Positions 23,322 through 35,817 of a stretch of DNA of 64,000 nt are shown in pieces. A program made the position numbers and the translations under genes. The number at the start of each line of letters is the position of its first letter. Within the stretch, counting starts at the first letter, position 1. Source of the stretch: Diphasiastrum complanatum (lineage: Eukaryota > Streptophyta > Lycopodiopsida > Lycopodiales > Lycopodiaceae); the NCBI GenBank assembly GCA_029204225.1, contig CM055092.1:19461222-19525221 (forward strand). Direction: 5' to 3'. The notes beneath the pieces were generated by a model that saw only the letters and a program-made list of their open reading frames with translations, made no database searches and was not told the origin of the DNA.

Positions 23322-25326
23322 GACTGAGAAGGTACAATGAGCCATGTTTTTATCTTGATATGTATTAGTTGCTTTATTTCCTAAATTTTGTTCTTTAATT
23401 CTATTTACTACCTGCTTGCCATTTCAACAATTTTTTTGGTGTGTTTTCTTGTTTCAAAACATCAAGATATCATCAAATCAGGCATACAATCAGTCTTTTT
23501 CTGTGAAAACCACAAGAATCAGTCTTTTGAGAATATTTTTCTCATGACCACATCAGAGAGCATTTGCCCAACCTTTTTTAAGTATGCATGATTCATTTAT
23601 TACCTCGAATTCTGTCTCAGAGAAAAACTTTTTAGAAATAACAAAAAATTAGTCTTTTGCATCATATCTTCACTAACAGAATTCGTAGATAATTTGTTGA
23701 GCCTCAAAATCATCTCCACAATTTCTCTATCATATCCGCAAATTTTGATCAGACCCATTTTTGTACTATCAGTCATTTTCACTCATTTTTGTACAAAAAA
23801 ATAGCTTTCAAGAACTCATCGACCCTCGGAACAGTGCCTCAAAATTTGCGAACCTCATTGAGAAATTGTGGGCACTAAGGACGATTACTGGGTAAAGTTA
23901 TGAATTCCTGTCCAAAAAAATTCTATATATAGGCCTCACCCATTCCCTCCACGAGTTCATTTTAGTCGAAAATGAAGATATGAGCTGGATAAATCTAAAT
24001 CATGAAGAGGCCTAAGTCATTTTTTGAGAATATATCTCCTAAATACTTGACTTGTATTTAAAGGACAAGACCTTTCAAAGTAAAAACATTGCCTTGGATA
24101 GTCTTTATTAGGTCATCCACACGAAACGACTAGATATGAATCGACATTTTAAACTAGAGTAGTTTTAACTCTTATTAAAATATACCTCTTATGGTATAAT
24201 TGAACATACATTCAACTTGATTGTTAACTAGACCTTTTCATGGGAGCGACGCACCTGTAGTTTTAGAGGTGTGTTTGTTTGTCCCGAACATATATCGATC
24301 ACACGCTTCAGTCTCGACCATCGAGAGAGAAGATTTTATGTATTTGTAAGAAGTGAATAGAGTGTTGAGAGTTATTCTCCATTATCTATGTTCTCCGCAA
24401 TGTTGAGTGTGAGTGATCATGAGTCTACTAGCAATCTCTAACGCATTACATGAATTACTTTCTGGTCAGACAGACTCTCTAGCGCATTACAGTCATTTGT
24501 TGTGTATCCGTAAAATATGCTCTAAGGAACTATCTTAAAATCATCTTATTTGTCTATCATGAATATTTTCTTTTCGGCACTCGAATAATGTCTATATTTG
24601 GTACAGTCTAGCACGATCATTGAATAAAACTGTATGTATACATTTGAGATGACAGTCCCTGACTGAAGAATTGAGTCTTTGATCTTTGTTCCTGCTTGTA
24701 ACTGACATAAGTTTCTAATGTGCTCTAAAACTATTCGTGCTCTTTAACCATAATCTTGGACTTAAGTTGTTGAGGACTTCTGTCTAGAAACGAACAGTGC
24801 GCGAACGCCATTAATTAATTGTTTGCACAACCATGAATACATCGAACATTTCTCGACTCTCTGTTGACACCTTAAGCCGGAGTGTGGTATTGTTGTACTA
24901 TTCTGATAACATCTCACCTGTAGAATGCATTTCATTCGATTTGATATAGGCAAGACTGTTGTTCTGGAATTATTAACACTACACACCCCCAACACAAGTA
25001 ATATTGGTTACTTTCTAATGTCTGTTGACAACCAGAATAACTCTTAAAGCCATTTCACTCGAAATAAATCATAAATTGTACCAAATACATAACTTTCTAA
25101 CGTTGTCCTCTGTGGGTTTGACATTATTTACTACAAAATCTCTATTAACCTTATTGGTATAGTATGACACTAAGCTCCGGGCAGCCGCATAAATCCTCAT
25201 GCACATGGTAGAGGTCCACATTGCCAAGATGGATCGCATCCCGCCTAGCGATATGTTTTCATTGACTATGACCATGGATGACCCCACCAACAATCACAAG
25301 TGGGCCGAGAAAGTTGTTGACAAACT
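23322..25326. other. No gene seen; holds a dispersed repeat
   Basis: This AT-rich stretch follows the integrase and may include the decayed 3' end of that element. The only structure I can support is the repeat at 24355-24560. Several open frames are short and featureless. Confidence 0.45.
24355..24560 (+). repeat. Dispersed repeat, inverted copy at 51160-51350
   Basis: This segment matches the reverse complement of 51160-51350, including TGTTCTCCGCA and TGAGTGTGAGTGATC. Both copies translate in one frame to a similar peptide beginning near ISNALHELLS. The copy here has an in-frame TAA after CSKELS. The family is unknown. Confidence 0.7.
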
Positions 25327-25980
25327 ATGTGTGGTGCTGTGAAGCCATGGATCTACTTGTTGAAGAAGAAATTGAATGCATTTGACAATTTCAAGAGGTT
25401 CAAAGCATTGGTCGAAAATCAGATAGGTAGGAAGATCAAAGTCCTAAGATCAGATAGTGGAGGTGAGTACAAGTCTAATGACTTCAATGACCTTTGTGAT
25501 CAATGTGGGATTAAAAAACAATTTATGCAACCTCATACTCCTGCCCTCAATGGTGTAGCTGAGCACAAGAATCGTACAATTGTGGAAAGTGCCAGATCTA
25601 TGCTAGTTGAGATGAAATTACCAAAATATTTTTGGTCAGAAGCATGCAGTACAATAGTCTATCTTCAAAATAGAAGTCCTACCATTGCCATACCAAAGAT
25701 AACACCTGAGGAAGCATTCACGAAGAAGAAGCCAAAGGTGAACCACTTGCAAATCTTTGGATGTAAGGCCTTTGTACACATTCCTAAGGAAGAGAGACCT
25801 AAACTTGATGTGAAAGCTATCAAGTGTATATTTCTAGGATATAATGATCGTGTAAAGGGCTATTGATGTTTTGATCCAGTGGAAAACAAAATCCATGTAA
25901 GCCGTGATGTTATCTTTGATGAATCCAAGATGTATGAAGACGAGGATGCTGAAAAGATAGACACATCCAGTGGGAAAGAT
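25327..25980 (+). pseudogene. int: Ty1/copia integrase, C-terminal two thirds
   Basis: The frame begins inside the integrase core with WIYLLKKKLNAFDNF. It retains the second catalytic Asp (LRSDSGGEYKS) and the Glu (LNGVAEHKNRT). LPKYFWSEAC, ITPEEAF, VNHLQIFGCKAFVHIP and CIFLGYNDRVKGY follow. The conserved arginine position after KGY is a TGA at 25864, and the frame then continues with CFDPVENKIHVSRDVIFDE to about 25980. The first catalytic Asp and everything upstream are missing. Downstream, an LTR-like repeat replaces the reverse transcriptase. Confidence 0.85.
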
Positions 25981-26004
25981 GGTATAACAAGGATACCTCC
26001 TGTT

Positions 26005-26360
26005 TGATAAGTTTAGATCAAAGCTTTCTGTACTTAAAGTTTGTTAACTTTAAAGCTATGTATATGATTGTATAAAAAGTAGACTCTACTTTAAGGGAGA
26101 GAGTTAGAATTAAAGTAGAATCACTATACTACTGTACTGTGGGTCCTACTAGCTGATAACGATCAGTTGGCCTCACCACAAGGCAAGTCGATGCGACACG
26201 CGTCCCGCCAACGACAACCTGCATGCATGAGTTGTCTAAGTGAACAACTATATGTATAGTGTAATTTCATTTTGAGAAATACAGTTGCTATGTGAGCTTG
26301 GTGTGGAGAGTGTTTTCTGTTTGTGTTACATTGTAGCATGATCTATGTTCCCGTTCGAGG
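26005..26360 (+). repeat. LTR-like repeat, second copy at 31205-31470
   Basis: It begins TGATAAGTTTAGATCAAAGC. It matches 31205-31470 in the same orientation over about 270 bases, including GTGGGTCC, CGACAACCT and a TGCTATGTG block near the end. It interrupts the copia reading between integrase and RNase H. Both copies look like solo LTRs or MITE-like pieces of one family. The edges are approximate. Confidence 0.65.
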
Positions 26361-26370
26361 CAAATTCTAA

Positions 26371-26613
26371 GTGGAAGGGTTTGATAAAACTATTTCTGGA
26401 CCTCATGTCTTACTAATGGATAACACTTTAGCTATCTATATTACAAAAGATCATGTGTTTCATTTGAAAACGAAACATATAGCTATGAACTATCATGTTA
26501 TTCAGGACTTAGTCAAAAAGAAGACACTGAAGACAGTCTTCATACCTACAGAGGAAATGACAACTACTATCTTTACAAAGCCACTCAGTAAAGCTTTGTT
26601 TGAGAAGCAGTGA
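26371..26613 (+). pseudogene. rnh: Ty1/copia RNase H, C-terminal fragment
   Basis: The frame reads LLMDNTLAIYITKDHVFHLKTKHI and then the end of copia RNase H with YHVIQDL and FTKPLSKALF. LLMDN carries one catalytic Asp of the copia RNase H (usually C-D-N). The fragment begins directly after the LTR-like repeat at 26005-26360, and the reverse transcriptase is absent. It probably belongs to the integrase fragment at 25327. Confidence 0.8.
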
Positions 26614-26719
26614 AGAAGATTGGGGTAAATCCAACTGTCCACTTTGAGAGGGAGCTGTAGAACACCTCAACAGACAAATCTCAGTTCTACCAACAAAGTG
26701 CACAATCTAGTTGACAAAG

Positions 26720-26830
26720 GCTGAGAAACTCGAACTCGAATTCGAAACCAAACTTGAAACATTTTTATTCTTGTTCAAACTCAAAACTCGAACTCAAAAC
26801 TTGAAATTTCAAACTCAAAGTGTATGATTT
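26720..26830. repeat. Low-complexity AACTCGAACTC repeat
   Basis: Words such as AAACTCGAACTC and CAAACTCAAAACT recur imperfectly for about 110 bases just before a poly-A run at 26845. Confidence 0.7.
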
Positions 26831-27035
26831 ATACTAAAACACAAAAACAAAAAAAAAAAATTGTGTAAATTAAAATACTATTTATATAATGAGTAGTGCA
26901 AAAACAAAACTTCACAAAGACAATACTACACTAACCTTCCATCCACATCCATGAGCAAATTCTTATTCTAATTCAGTCACTTCTTCTCCATTTTCCAATG
27001 TTTTTAGCATCGTATCAAAACTCCATTCACGAGTG

Positions 27036-27317
27036 GCTAAAAGCATGGTTTGGTGGTACAAAAAAAGAACCCATTTTTCATTGTACCTTTTGGTAGTACA
27101 TTTTACTTTTTGGGGATTTGGGAGGAACTTGATAGATGCTACCCACTTTTTGGAGATTTGGGAGGGAGCTTAATAGATAGCCTACCCTCTTGGAGTATTG
27201 GGGGGTAAGTGGTGGGCCTACTCTCTCTCCTCCAATAAAAAACATAAATGCATTTCTACTAAAAAAAATGTAGTGTCCTTGAAAGTCCAGGTTGTACCAC
27301 CAAACCATGCTTTTAGC
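27036..27317. mobile_element. MITE with perfect 25-base terminal inverted repeats
   Basis: Bases 27036-27060 (GCTAAAAGCATGG and onward) are the exact reverse complement of 27293-27317. The 282-base interior has no coding capacity and contains an internal direct repeat of a TTTGGGGATTTGGGAGG-like word near 27110 and 27148. The words GAGTG lie next to the left end (27031-27035) and one base beyond the right end, a possible target duplication. I cannot assign the superfamily. Confidence 0.8.
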
Positions 27318-27815
27318 TGAGTGCATTTTGAAGGTAAAGGCTCCAAAGTTTCGTCGTTCTTCAACGCTCTCCTTCTTCTTCGATTGTCTTCGATTGATAT
27401 TTCCTCTTTGTTTCAATGTTATGTTTCTTTTCTTTTTGGCTTCTTCATACCTTGAAATCCACTTTTCCAGTTGTCCACAGTTATATATTATGAACGTGTC
27501 AATTTTCTCTTTTGATTGAGATTAAAGTCTCTTTTGCACTCCATTTCCTTGTGGTACTTCACCCTTAACACATTCATCTTCTTGTACAAGCCAACCTTAT
27601 ACAATGCTACCTTCTGGCCTTGTCTTTTGTCTTACAAAGCCCTTCAAAACTTTCATAAAATGCTCAAGGTAGAACATCCATCGCATGTGCACAGGTCCTG
27701 CAATTGATACTTCTTCGACCAAATGCACTAGAAGATGAACTTGATCATTTGGATTTTCATGGAATCCAATTCATTATTTTTTATTTTTTGAGGAAATCCA
27801 CCTGCAAGAATATTG

Positions 27816-29011
27816 TTATAACATTAGGTTGTTTAGCACATAAAAATATTGAAATAGCACATATTTATACAAGTGTTTAAAAAGATACACAAACTTAATC
27901 ATCGATGATAAATTGTAGAGTGTATTTTGTACGTCATTGTTGAAGAGACCTCGAATTGAAAGTGGAAGTATGAATTGGAACATCTTATGCCAATCATGCA
28001 ATTTCAATCTACTTAATTTATCATTTTTGGTAAATGATTTTCATTAAGAATGTGCATAGCCTGTTGAAGTTCTCATTTGTTTTATGACATGTTTTACATG
28101 TGAGAGTTGCTCTTTTGTAAGAATCCATGGCATGCTAGGTAGAATCTCACCTTCACCTTCAATGTATTGAATCCAATTGGGTCTTTTCACGTCTGCAGCT
28201 TGTAGATCTTTACGAGTTGCGGAGTTGTCTTTTATGCCAATAATGTGTTTCCATAGTGATTCACCGACGTTTTTGAATATGTCCATAGGATCCTATAGAT
28301 GATTTATCAATAAATTCCTCCAATAGGATAATTTATGAAAAATAGACAACCATTTCATACCATCAATGAATTCATTCCATGAAGAATTAATATCATGATG
28401 TTTAAGCCATTCACCATGCCATCATGTTACTCCCATGCATGAGGGTGATGGTGTAGTTAAAGGATTATTTTCTCTCCCCCCAAAAAATCACCTATTCGAC
28501 CTTTGAAAAGGATGATCAGCCGACAAGTATTTGCGATGATTTTCGTAGATCACTTTTTTCAACATATTTGTGCTATGACAACCCTCCAAAAGTGGTCCAC
28601 AAATGTAACATGCGTTGTAACCCAATGTAGTTAAACCTGCATAGTTCATAAACCAAATGTGAGATAAGCTTAGTCAAATGCACTCAAACAATAAACCCTA
28701 AAACAAATTCGTATGATTTGATACATACTTGAACATTCACTTGAACCGGGATAGTCATGCATTGTCCACATTAGAATTCCACGCACAATGAAGTTCTTTT
28801 GTTCTAACGGTCTCGAGATGTCGTGAGTGTGAATACCATTCCAAATAATGCATAATTCATCGAACAAAGGTGCAAGATACACATCCATGTCCTTGGCCTT
28901 GTACTTTCTTGGAATCAATAGTACTAATAACAAGTGTTCCGTTTTTATACTCAACCATGGAGGTATATTATAATTAACGAGCACAACTGGCCATGTGGAC
29001 CAAGTGAACAT
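27816..29011 (-). pseudogene. tnp2: CACTA (En/Spm) TNP2 transposase remnant
   Basis: Reading leftward from 29011, TWPVVLVNYNIPPWLSIKTE, LIPRKYKAKDMDVYLAPL and LFDELCIIW match the TNP2 transposase core of plant CACTA elements. GILMWTMHDYPG follows. After breaks come YNACYICGPLLEG, ENHRKYLSADHPF, then FKNVGESLWKHIIGIKDN and the DUF4218-like KLHDWHKMFQFILPLSIRG near 28000. The order is correct along about 1.2 kb but needs several frame changes. The N-terminal half and the terminal CACTA repeats were not found. The protein would cut and move the element in the nucleus. Confidence 0.8.
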
Positions 29012-31014
29012 TAAAAGGATTTACGCCAAGGGTTTGAAATAATTGCAATTTTTTTGATTTGTTACACTAGGCGTAGGTAAAGTCTATTGAGCTATGTATT
29101 AATTCATGATAAACCCAAGGCGATTGCCACGTAGGACAATTAATGAATTAATTAATTTTGATCAGCAAACACGTTAAGGCAAGGAAGAGGCCCTTTTTGA
29201 GTTCAAAAAGGGCCCTAATGCAAAAATCAAGTATATGTCACTTAAGCACAGTATTTGAGATCATGTTTAAGTTATAGTAACAAAGTCTTTATGAACAAGA
29301 AAACATGCATGTTCATTATTTACACTGTTGACTTGAGTAGTGTCTTCATCGCTAGACTAATTAGAATGTAATTCATCTCCTTGTGATAAACTACATATAT
29401 GCACAAGTACAAAACACAAATAACATAGGCCTAGTCAATTTGAAAATACGTTGATTCTTATCTTTCGATATTTAGATAGCATGATTCCTATATGCATATT
29501 ATTGTTTGATTCTCATGTTTTGATTCTTATACGTGGATTCTTATATGATTCTTTGGCATCTTGTTGCAGATTATAAACGCACATCTACCTTTCTTTTTTT
29601 TGTTATCACTGGTATGAAAGTCTAACTCTAATATACATAAAATTTTTTTAGTGGATTTTCGTTTTTCTACTTCATTTCAATATATTAGGATTTATTGTAA
29701 TATATTGTATGTTTACGAATGTAGTAATCATGTTGAGGTCCGGTAGTGGCGAGAGCTCGAGAGATTATGTTTCAAATTTCTATGCATCGCTAACTCCCAA
29801 ACAAAAAACACAATTGCAAAGTATGCTTAGCCAAGACCTCGAGGGTGGTACCTCACAAGCGACCGCAGCACCCGCCCCTACTGAAGAGTCATCCATGAAT
29901 CTTTATTATGACGTGGATCCTCAAGGGAACATAATCGCCAACCGTAAAGGGAGGGTGGTTATGGACTGATTGTATTCTTTGTGCCAACGCCATTTTGGCG
30001 ATAGATTGTTTATGAAATGTTCCGAACTACAAAATGGTGTCACATGCCTCTTTAGAGACAAACCTAGGGTTAGGGTTTTTTGTTCACCCAAAAACCATGT
30101 GCCATAAGAACTTGAGTTTATAAAAAGTTTCCAAGCCAAATTGCATTTTAACTACTTGGGTCCTTTTTCATTTTAGGCCCACTAGAGCATTGATCTACTT
30201 TTATTTCTAGTGCCATAGGCTTGCGAGTATAGTGCACCTTCTACGGGTGTCTGGCATTGCATTACAGGTAGATCTAAGTCTTTATGCCGACTCGACCATG
30301 GTTTTATCGTCGTAGTTGGTGAGGCGCGGGCTTTGTTTCTGCTCATTGGCCGGTCCGCGACTTTGTCGACTTCTCTGGAATTGGCGTTCCTAGTACATCT
30401 AGATGTTGGAATGTCTTTTTGGTGATTTGTCAACACTCTTTAGCATAGTTTGGCGGCTCGACTCCATCACTTGATATTCGTGATGCTCTTTTAGTAGCTG
30501 GAATCCGTTAGAAGAATCTTCATGTGAATCTTCTAACACCAATTGATCAGAACATAATGATAATGCGTTGGACACAATATAACACGATGTAGATTACTAG
30601 AATAGAAATTATATAATCATAGATAGTACAAGTCTGAATGCAGATATAAGGCGCGTTCTTCCTAAAACAATACTATGATGTTGGTGAGAGAGAGAAAAAA
30701 TTATTGTGCTTTGGTAGATTATTGATCGAGTGAACTGAATGCTATATATTGATTATATTGATTCAAGATATATGTGTTATTTTACATTGGCAGTATGTAC
30801 GCAAGAGTAGTCAGTGTCTTAGATCGGTGGAGAGAAAAGCGGATAACCATGTTACCACTTCCTCTTTTTATGCAGGCACAACACTGCCTTGGGCTGCAAC
30901 CGTTGTTGACGGCAAGTGATGCTCTTGCGATGACTTCTAATTAATTTTATGTACCTTACAAATGGGAGTAAGGCAACACGTGCTGTTATCAGTCGCTAAA
31001 TATTCAAGTCAACT
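29012..31014. other. No convincing gene
   Basis: The plus-strand open frame 29709-29969 (86 codons, serine- and glutamine-rich, with SLTPKQKTQLQSMLSQD) has protein-like composition but no domain I know. It may be the start of a lost gene. Near 30509-30541 there is an imperfect hairpin with GTTAGAAGA arms. The rest is AT-rich sequence without supported features. Confidence 0.4.
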
Positions 31015-31145
31015 AGTTGATATGCGACTTAGTCGATGAAGTCAGATGAATTGATGAGTGGTTTAGTCGAATGAGTCGATGAGTGATTTACTCGACGAAG
31101 TCATATAAGTGTTGAGTAATTTAGTCGACTAAGTCGGATGGAGAG
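31015..31145. repeat. GTCGA-rich degenerate minisatellite
   Basis: Words such as TAGTCGATGAAGTC, GAATGAGTCGATGAGTG and TTAGTCGACTAAGTC recur. The block resembles the GAGTCGA array at 8765-8965. Confidence 0.65.
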
Positions 31146-31204
31146 GATAAAAATCAACAAGACTCACTCATTAATATTTTACTAAGCCACTCATTAGATA
31201 AAAA

Positions 31205-31470
31205 GTTGATAAATTTAGATCAAAACTTTATGTATTTAAAGTTTGTCAACTTTGACGCTATGTATAAATGTGAATGAAAAGGAATGGTTCTATATTGTGG
31301 GTCCAATCACTCGTGATGAGGCAATCAACGAGACACACGTCTCGTCAACGACAACTTGGGTCATGCATGGGTTCCCACAAGAAGTTCTAAATGTACAATG
31401 TTTCTAGTTATAAAATACATTTTGCTATGTGGAGGTTACTGAGAGTTTTTTTGTCTATGCTTGTCTATGA
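31205..31470 (+). repeat. LTR-like repeat, second copy of 26005-26360
   Basis: It begins TGATAAATTTAGATCAAAAC and follows the 26005 copy in order and orientation. No internal element region adjoins either side, so this is probably a solo copy. Confidence 0.65.
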
Positions 31471-32633
31471 TCCTATTTGACATGAATTTTATCTCAATCA
31501 CTATCAATGATACTCATTATGTCTGTTCGATTTCATAAATAAAATTCACATCAAGCACAATATTTGCCACTCATGCTTGATGATTTGTGTTCAGTTGGGA
31601 TTGCAACAGTAGTATTTGCTCATCTTTGGCATTTCTCCTTCAACCAAATGTATGATATGAGAAATAAAAAATGATGAAATACCTTTTAAATCTTTGTAGG
31701 ACTATGCAAAGTAGCCCTTATACTCCAATAGTAGCTTTTGTAGCTTGGTAGATTATGAGGGCATAAGTTGTGCTCCCACATGAACAATTTTATTTTATTT
31801 ACCTAGCTCCACATGATTCACTGGTTGGTGGATGAGAGTTGGTCCTTCGTAGACTCATTTATCCTTCTCTTGATTCTCATCAAGTTCTCTCTATGCTTGA
31901 GGCAGCATGACCACCATGTTGTCCAGAGTATAGCTCTTGAAGTTTTTTGGCACATCATGGGCTGGTGTCTTATTGAATTCTTCTTTCAAGAGGTCGATTC
32001 ATGAGCGATAATCTTTGAATTGCCGGTAACATCCATGAAGATGATATTGAAGCTTGATTTGGGGATCCTTGAGTAATAGATTAACCTATGCGTTTTGGAT
32101 CAACTGTGCTTGACGTTTTGATATTGTCCTTGTACTTTTCTTACATTAGCATCGGCTCCCGATGTTGACGGTTGATTTGCTTACATTGATATAGAGTGGG
32201 ATGATATGGGAGCTATTCCTTGCATTTTTTTAGCTCACGTAACAACTAACACCGATACAAACTTGGAACAAAGAGATCTCATTGGTATCGCTTGGTGTGG
32301 ATTACTCTTCATCTTTGATGAGTGGACTGCAGTCTAGTTAATAGATACACTTGGATTAAATTTCAATAGATAGTTACTATAACAGTATCCATATCCACAC
32401 TCATAGTAGGAAGTGTTAGATTTCTTATTCTCAGTCTTAAACAAATCATTCAAGCAATGAGCATCTTGAAAAACCGAAGGCCGACGACATATTTTCGGGC
32501 CTTCACATTTTCTTTTTCCCTTGAGATCTCTTGTGCCTTAGAATTCATTTTAAGACACCTTCTCCTTCCCCCTTTTTCGCTCCTTAGCAAAAAAGACGAC
32601 ACATTGGCCAAGTGGCCAGAATGCCTTAGCCTT
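31471..32633. other. No gene seen
   Basis: Open frames are short and unlike known proteins. I see no repeats or primer sites. Confidence 0.45.
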
Positions 32634-33141
32634 TGTTAGCCGATATTTTCGCACGAAAAATTGGGATATTTTTAGAGCAATTTTTACAATTTCTGTACAA
32701 AAACCGGCATCTAAAACCCGGCTATTAATGGTAAATCGGCACACAGTTGCCTATAGATAGGGGTCCAAGCCCGTCCAAAATGTGGCTAGAGCAAATTTTG
32801 AGGCCTTTGAAATGGCCCATAGAATAGTATACGGCCTTAGAATTGGCCCGATTATACTAGCCAGCATGGCCGAGCAAATTTTCAATGTACTTCGTTACTT
32901 TTTATTAGTATGAAAGAAATTGCCTACTGTGTTTTTCAAAGAACCGGTTGCCTTAAAGAAACCCCAAGTCATGAGTGCCCCGCTAAAAGATGTGCACATC
33001 AAAGCAACTGTGACAAGGAAAAAAATTGACTCACGAACACAGCAGAAAAATTGCGATTGACAAAGTATGGGCAAGTGGAAAAAATCTCAGGGCAATGTGT
33101 TGATCGGCACCCCGACGAACAAACCTCGACGGCTTGAGCCA
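32634..33141 (-). repeat. 508-base LTR, inverted copy of 9557-10064
   Basis: The reverse complement matches 9557-10064 from TGGCT(C/T)AAGCC to GGCTAACA, with the same total length. No primer site follows its end and no purine tract precedes its start. It is therefore a solo LTR or a remnant. I see no clear target duplication. Confidence 0.8.
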
Positions 33142-35160
33142 TGGGCCACAGACACGCACAAGGAAAATATAAGTGGAGGCCAAAAAGGGAGTTACACCCA
33201 CTTACTAAAAATATTTTACCTATACACAGTAGGTGTTGACCACAAGGACTACTCAATTAAGAATGGTAAGTAAGTGAAGTACTTACTATTTATATCACCC
33301 ACAAATGCCATAAAAAGAGGTGGCTCACACCTAAGATCATACTATCTTTGGAAAGGATGGGTGTCACCTCAAGTCACCTTTGACATCAATGCACGGTACT
33401 TCTTCAAGGGGAGCATGACACATGGCAATATGGGCATGAAGGGTGTGAAAAATGAGAAGATGGCAGTGTGAAGGGGAGGCTTTAGGAAATGCTTATAAAA
33501 GGGAGGCCTCCATTTGATCATGTTGGAGTTGGAGAAAAAAGGGAGTTATAATAGTATGAGATTTGGCATAGAGATGATGAGGAAAACCTTTTAATTGTGT
33601 GTCACGAGAGACTCGGATATGAGGGAAACCTTTTAATTGTGTGTCAGGTGAGTTAGAGTTGGCAGGGAGTTGATAATAGTGAGAGAGAATGCTTCTTGGT
33701 TTCCAAGGGGAGGCTCGAACCTGGGTAGTGAGAGAGAATGAACGTGGAAGGAGCGAGAGGATGAGAAGGGAGAGCTTCTGTTTTGTTTTGCATGAAGGGA
33801 GGAGGAAGTGATTTATTTGAGCGGAAAACCATCGGGAGAGTATGCGAGTGTGAGAACGCTGGGGTGATGAGGATCGCGGAATGTATGAGAGGAGTCGTGG
33901 CATTTTAGCGGTGAGAGTCCATTTACGAGTGAGTTTAGATCAACTACTTACCAGCCTTGCACCTTGCAGTGACCCACTGATTGATTGCAAACCATAGTTA
34001 CACCACAGGCAGCAACGAGGATTACTCTTGCAAGCGAGCTGCCACCTTCATCATGTGTGGTCGCACCTATGGAGCCCTGGTCCGCAGTGATTACCACCCT
34101 CGAGGAACTGAGCAGCTATTTACAAGGTGAATGCTGCTCTGAGTAACGGCGGTTGTGCCTGCGGAGCACCTACCTACAATGATCTGTGGTGATCTGCTGT
34201 CCTGTAGGAATACAACGCACCTGCTCCACACTACTGCGTTAGCATATCCTCACGACTGTTGCCTACCACGGGTTCACATAGATGCACTGCCACTCAGATC
34301 CTGACCAAGAGTGGCAGTGAGTTACTGTGGCCCACGATTGGCATCTCGGAGCTAACTATTGCTGCCAAGACAACGATCTGCCAAAACAACGATCTGCTAC
34401 AATGATCACTGTTATTAGCATTGTATTTGGAAAGAGTGTGCCTTCAAGCACCCACCCATCACTGTCAATAATAAGAATGCAGCACACTGACACCCAGGCC
34501 TCCACGGTCTCTACCTACGTCCCAGTGTAGCGGTTTTTACTGAACCAGAGAAGCAACAATCTTCTAGCGCAACAGTGGTATTTTTTCCAATACCAACGTA
34601 GCAGATCCCAAAGTACCCGAAGCTGCAATGGGTGATGGAAACTCGACGACTTGCAACCTATCTATCTTCTTGCAGACCTCACATGCTGTCAGCCGCTGAT
34701 CCACTCATCACCCCATGAAGGCATCGGTCTGTGTGAGGTCGTTATTGAAGAGATGAGGAGTGCGACTACCTGGTTGCCACCACCCAGCGAGCAGATTAGA
34801 GAGAGCAGATAAGAGAAAACCAACGAGCCAGATTGATTGAGGATGGCTCTAGCTCCTTCATCGGCTATCTGTCCACTGAAATTTACCTCTGCTTGTAGCT
34901 TTCAGAGTAGCCTTCCCCTATATCATTTCTGCCAGCATTATCAGTAGACAGGTCCTCGTGGAATTGCTTGGAGTTAACTGTGAAATGCGTTTGGTCCTTG
35001 GATGACTTGCACCCGCATAAACAACGCTGCTAAGTCCATGAATCTAGTAAAAATGGAAGTTGACAATGGTTCAAGCCTAGATGGAAAGATCTAAAAGTCT
35101 CAAATCAATGCACCGAAGCCACTAGTTCAGCTCAACTGACAAAGTAATGGCCCGTCCACC
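33142..35160. other. No gene; promoter-like TATAAAA and C-rich leader-like sequence
   Basis: A TATAAAAGGGAGGCC element at 33494-33508 sits in a purine-rich block and could be the promoter of a decayed LTR. From 33950 to 34850 the sequence is rich in GCACCT, GATCTGC and ACCACC words, like the untranslated leader of element A at 1481-2303. No gag follows, so this may be a deleted gypsy copy. Confidence 0.35.
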
Positions 35161-35258
35161 CACCTGAACAGCGAACCAACTCATGACTCGGCGGTTCTCT
35201 TCAAGGCACCCACCTGAACAGCGAACCAACTCATGACTAGGCGGTTCTCTTCAAGGCA
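35161..35258. repeat. 50-base tandem duplication
   Basis: Bases 35161-35210 and 35211-35258 are two copies of one unit, starting CACCTGAACAGCG and differing at one position (CTCGG versus CTAGG). The high identity suggests a recent event. Confidence 0.9.
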
Positions 35259-35817
35259 CACCGGGCTCCTTTTATTCACATGAGGTATAGTGCTTGGTTC
35301 CTCTCCAAAACACAATTTTTTGATTACTCTTAAGTTCTTGTGTGTGCAATGCATTACAGGAGTTTTTAATATCAAAAAGATCCTTTATAAAGATGCTTTT
35401 ATTTATTTTCTTTAGTTTCGATCGTCACCAAGCCCAATCAAAATGCACAGATTTGAAATCTACGTAACATAGCTCAAACTAACTAAAAAATAAAAATGCA
35501 ATATAAAAAACTTTGAAATTTGTGTCCGGGCAGCATGGACGTATCCCATTGGTTTCTTCTTCCTGTCCGACACGTGCTAATCTGCCCGACGTCAATATCT
35601 CAAGTTAAATTTACTTTACTATACTGGTTAGTATAATGAAATTTTCTAACTATACTAGTTACAGTTATAGAAATATAGTATATACAGTTACATAAAATAT
35701 GGTATACGCAGTAACTGTGACTATGTTGGCATTCACATTAGATTAAATGTGATACGAAAAATTAAAATTAAGTAACATATCAGATAGATTTTTGGTGCCC
35801 AAGCTTTGAAAATAGCA

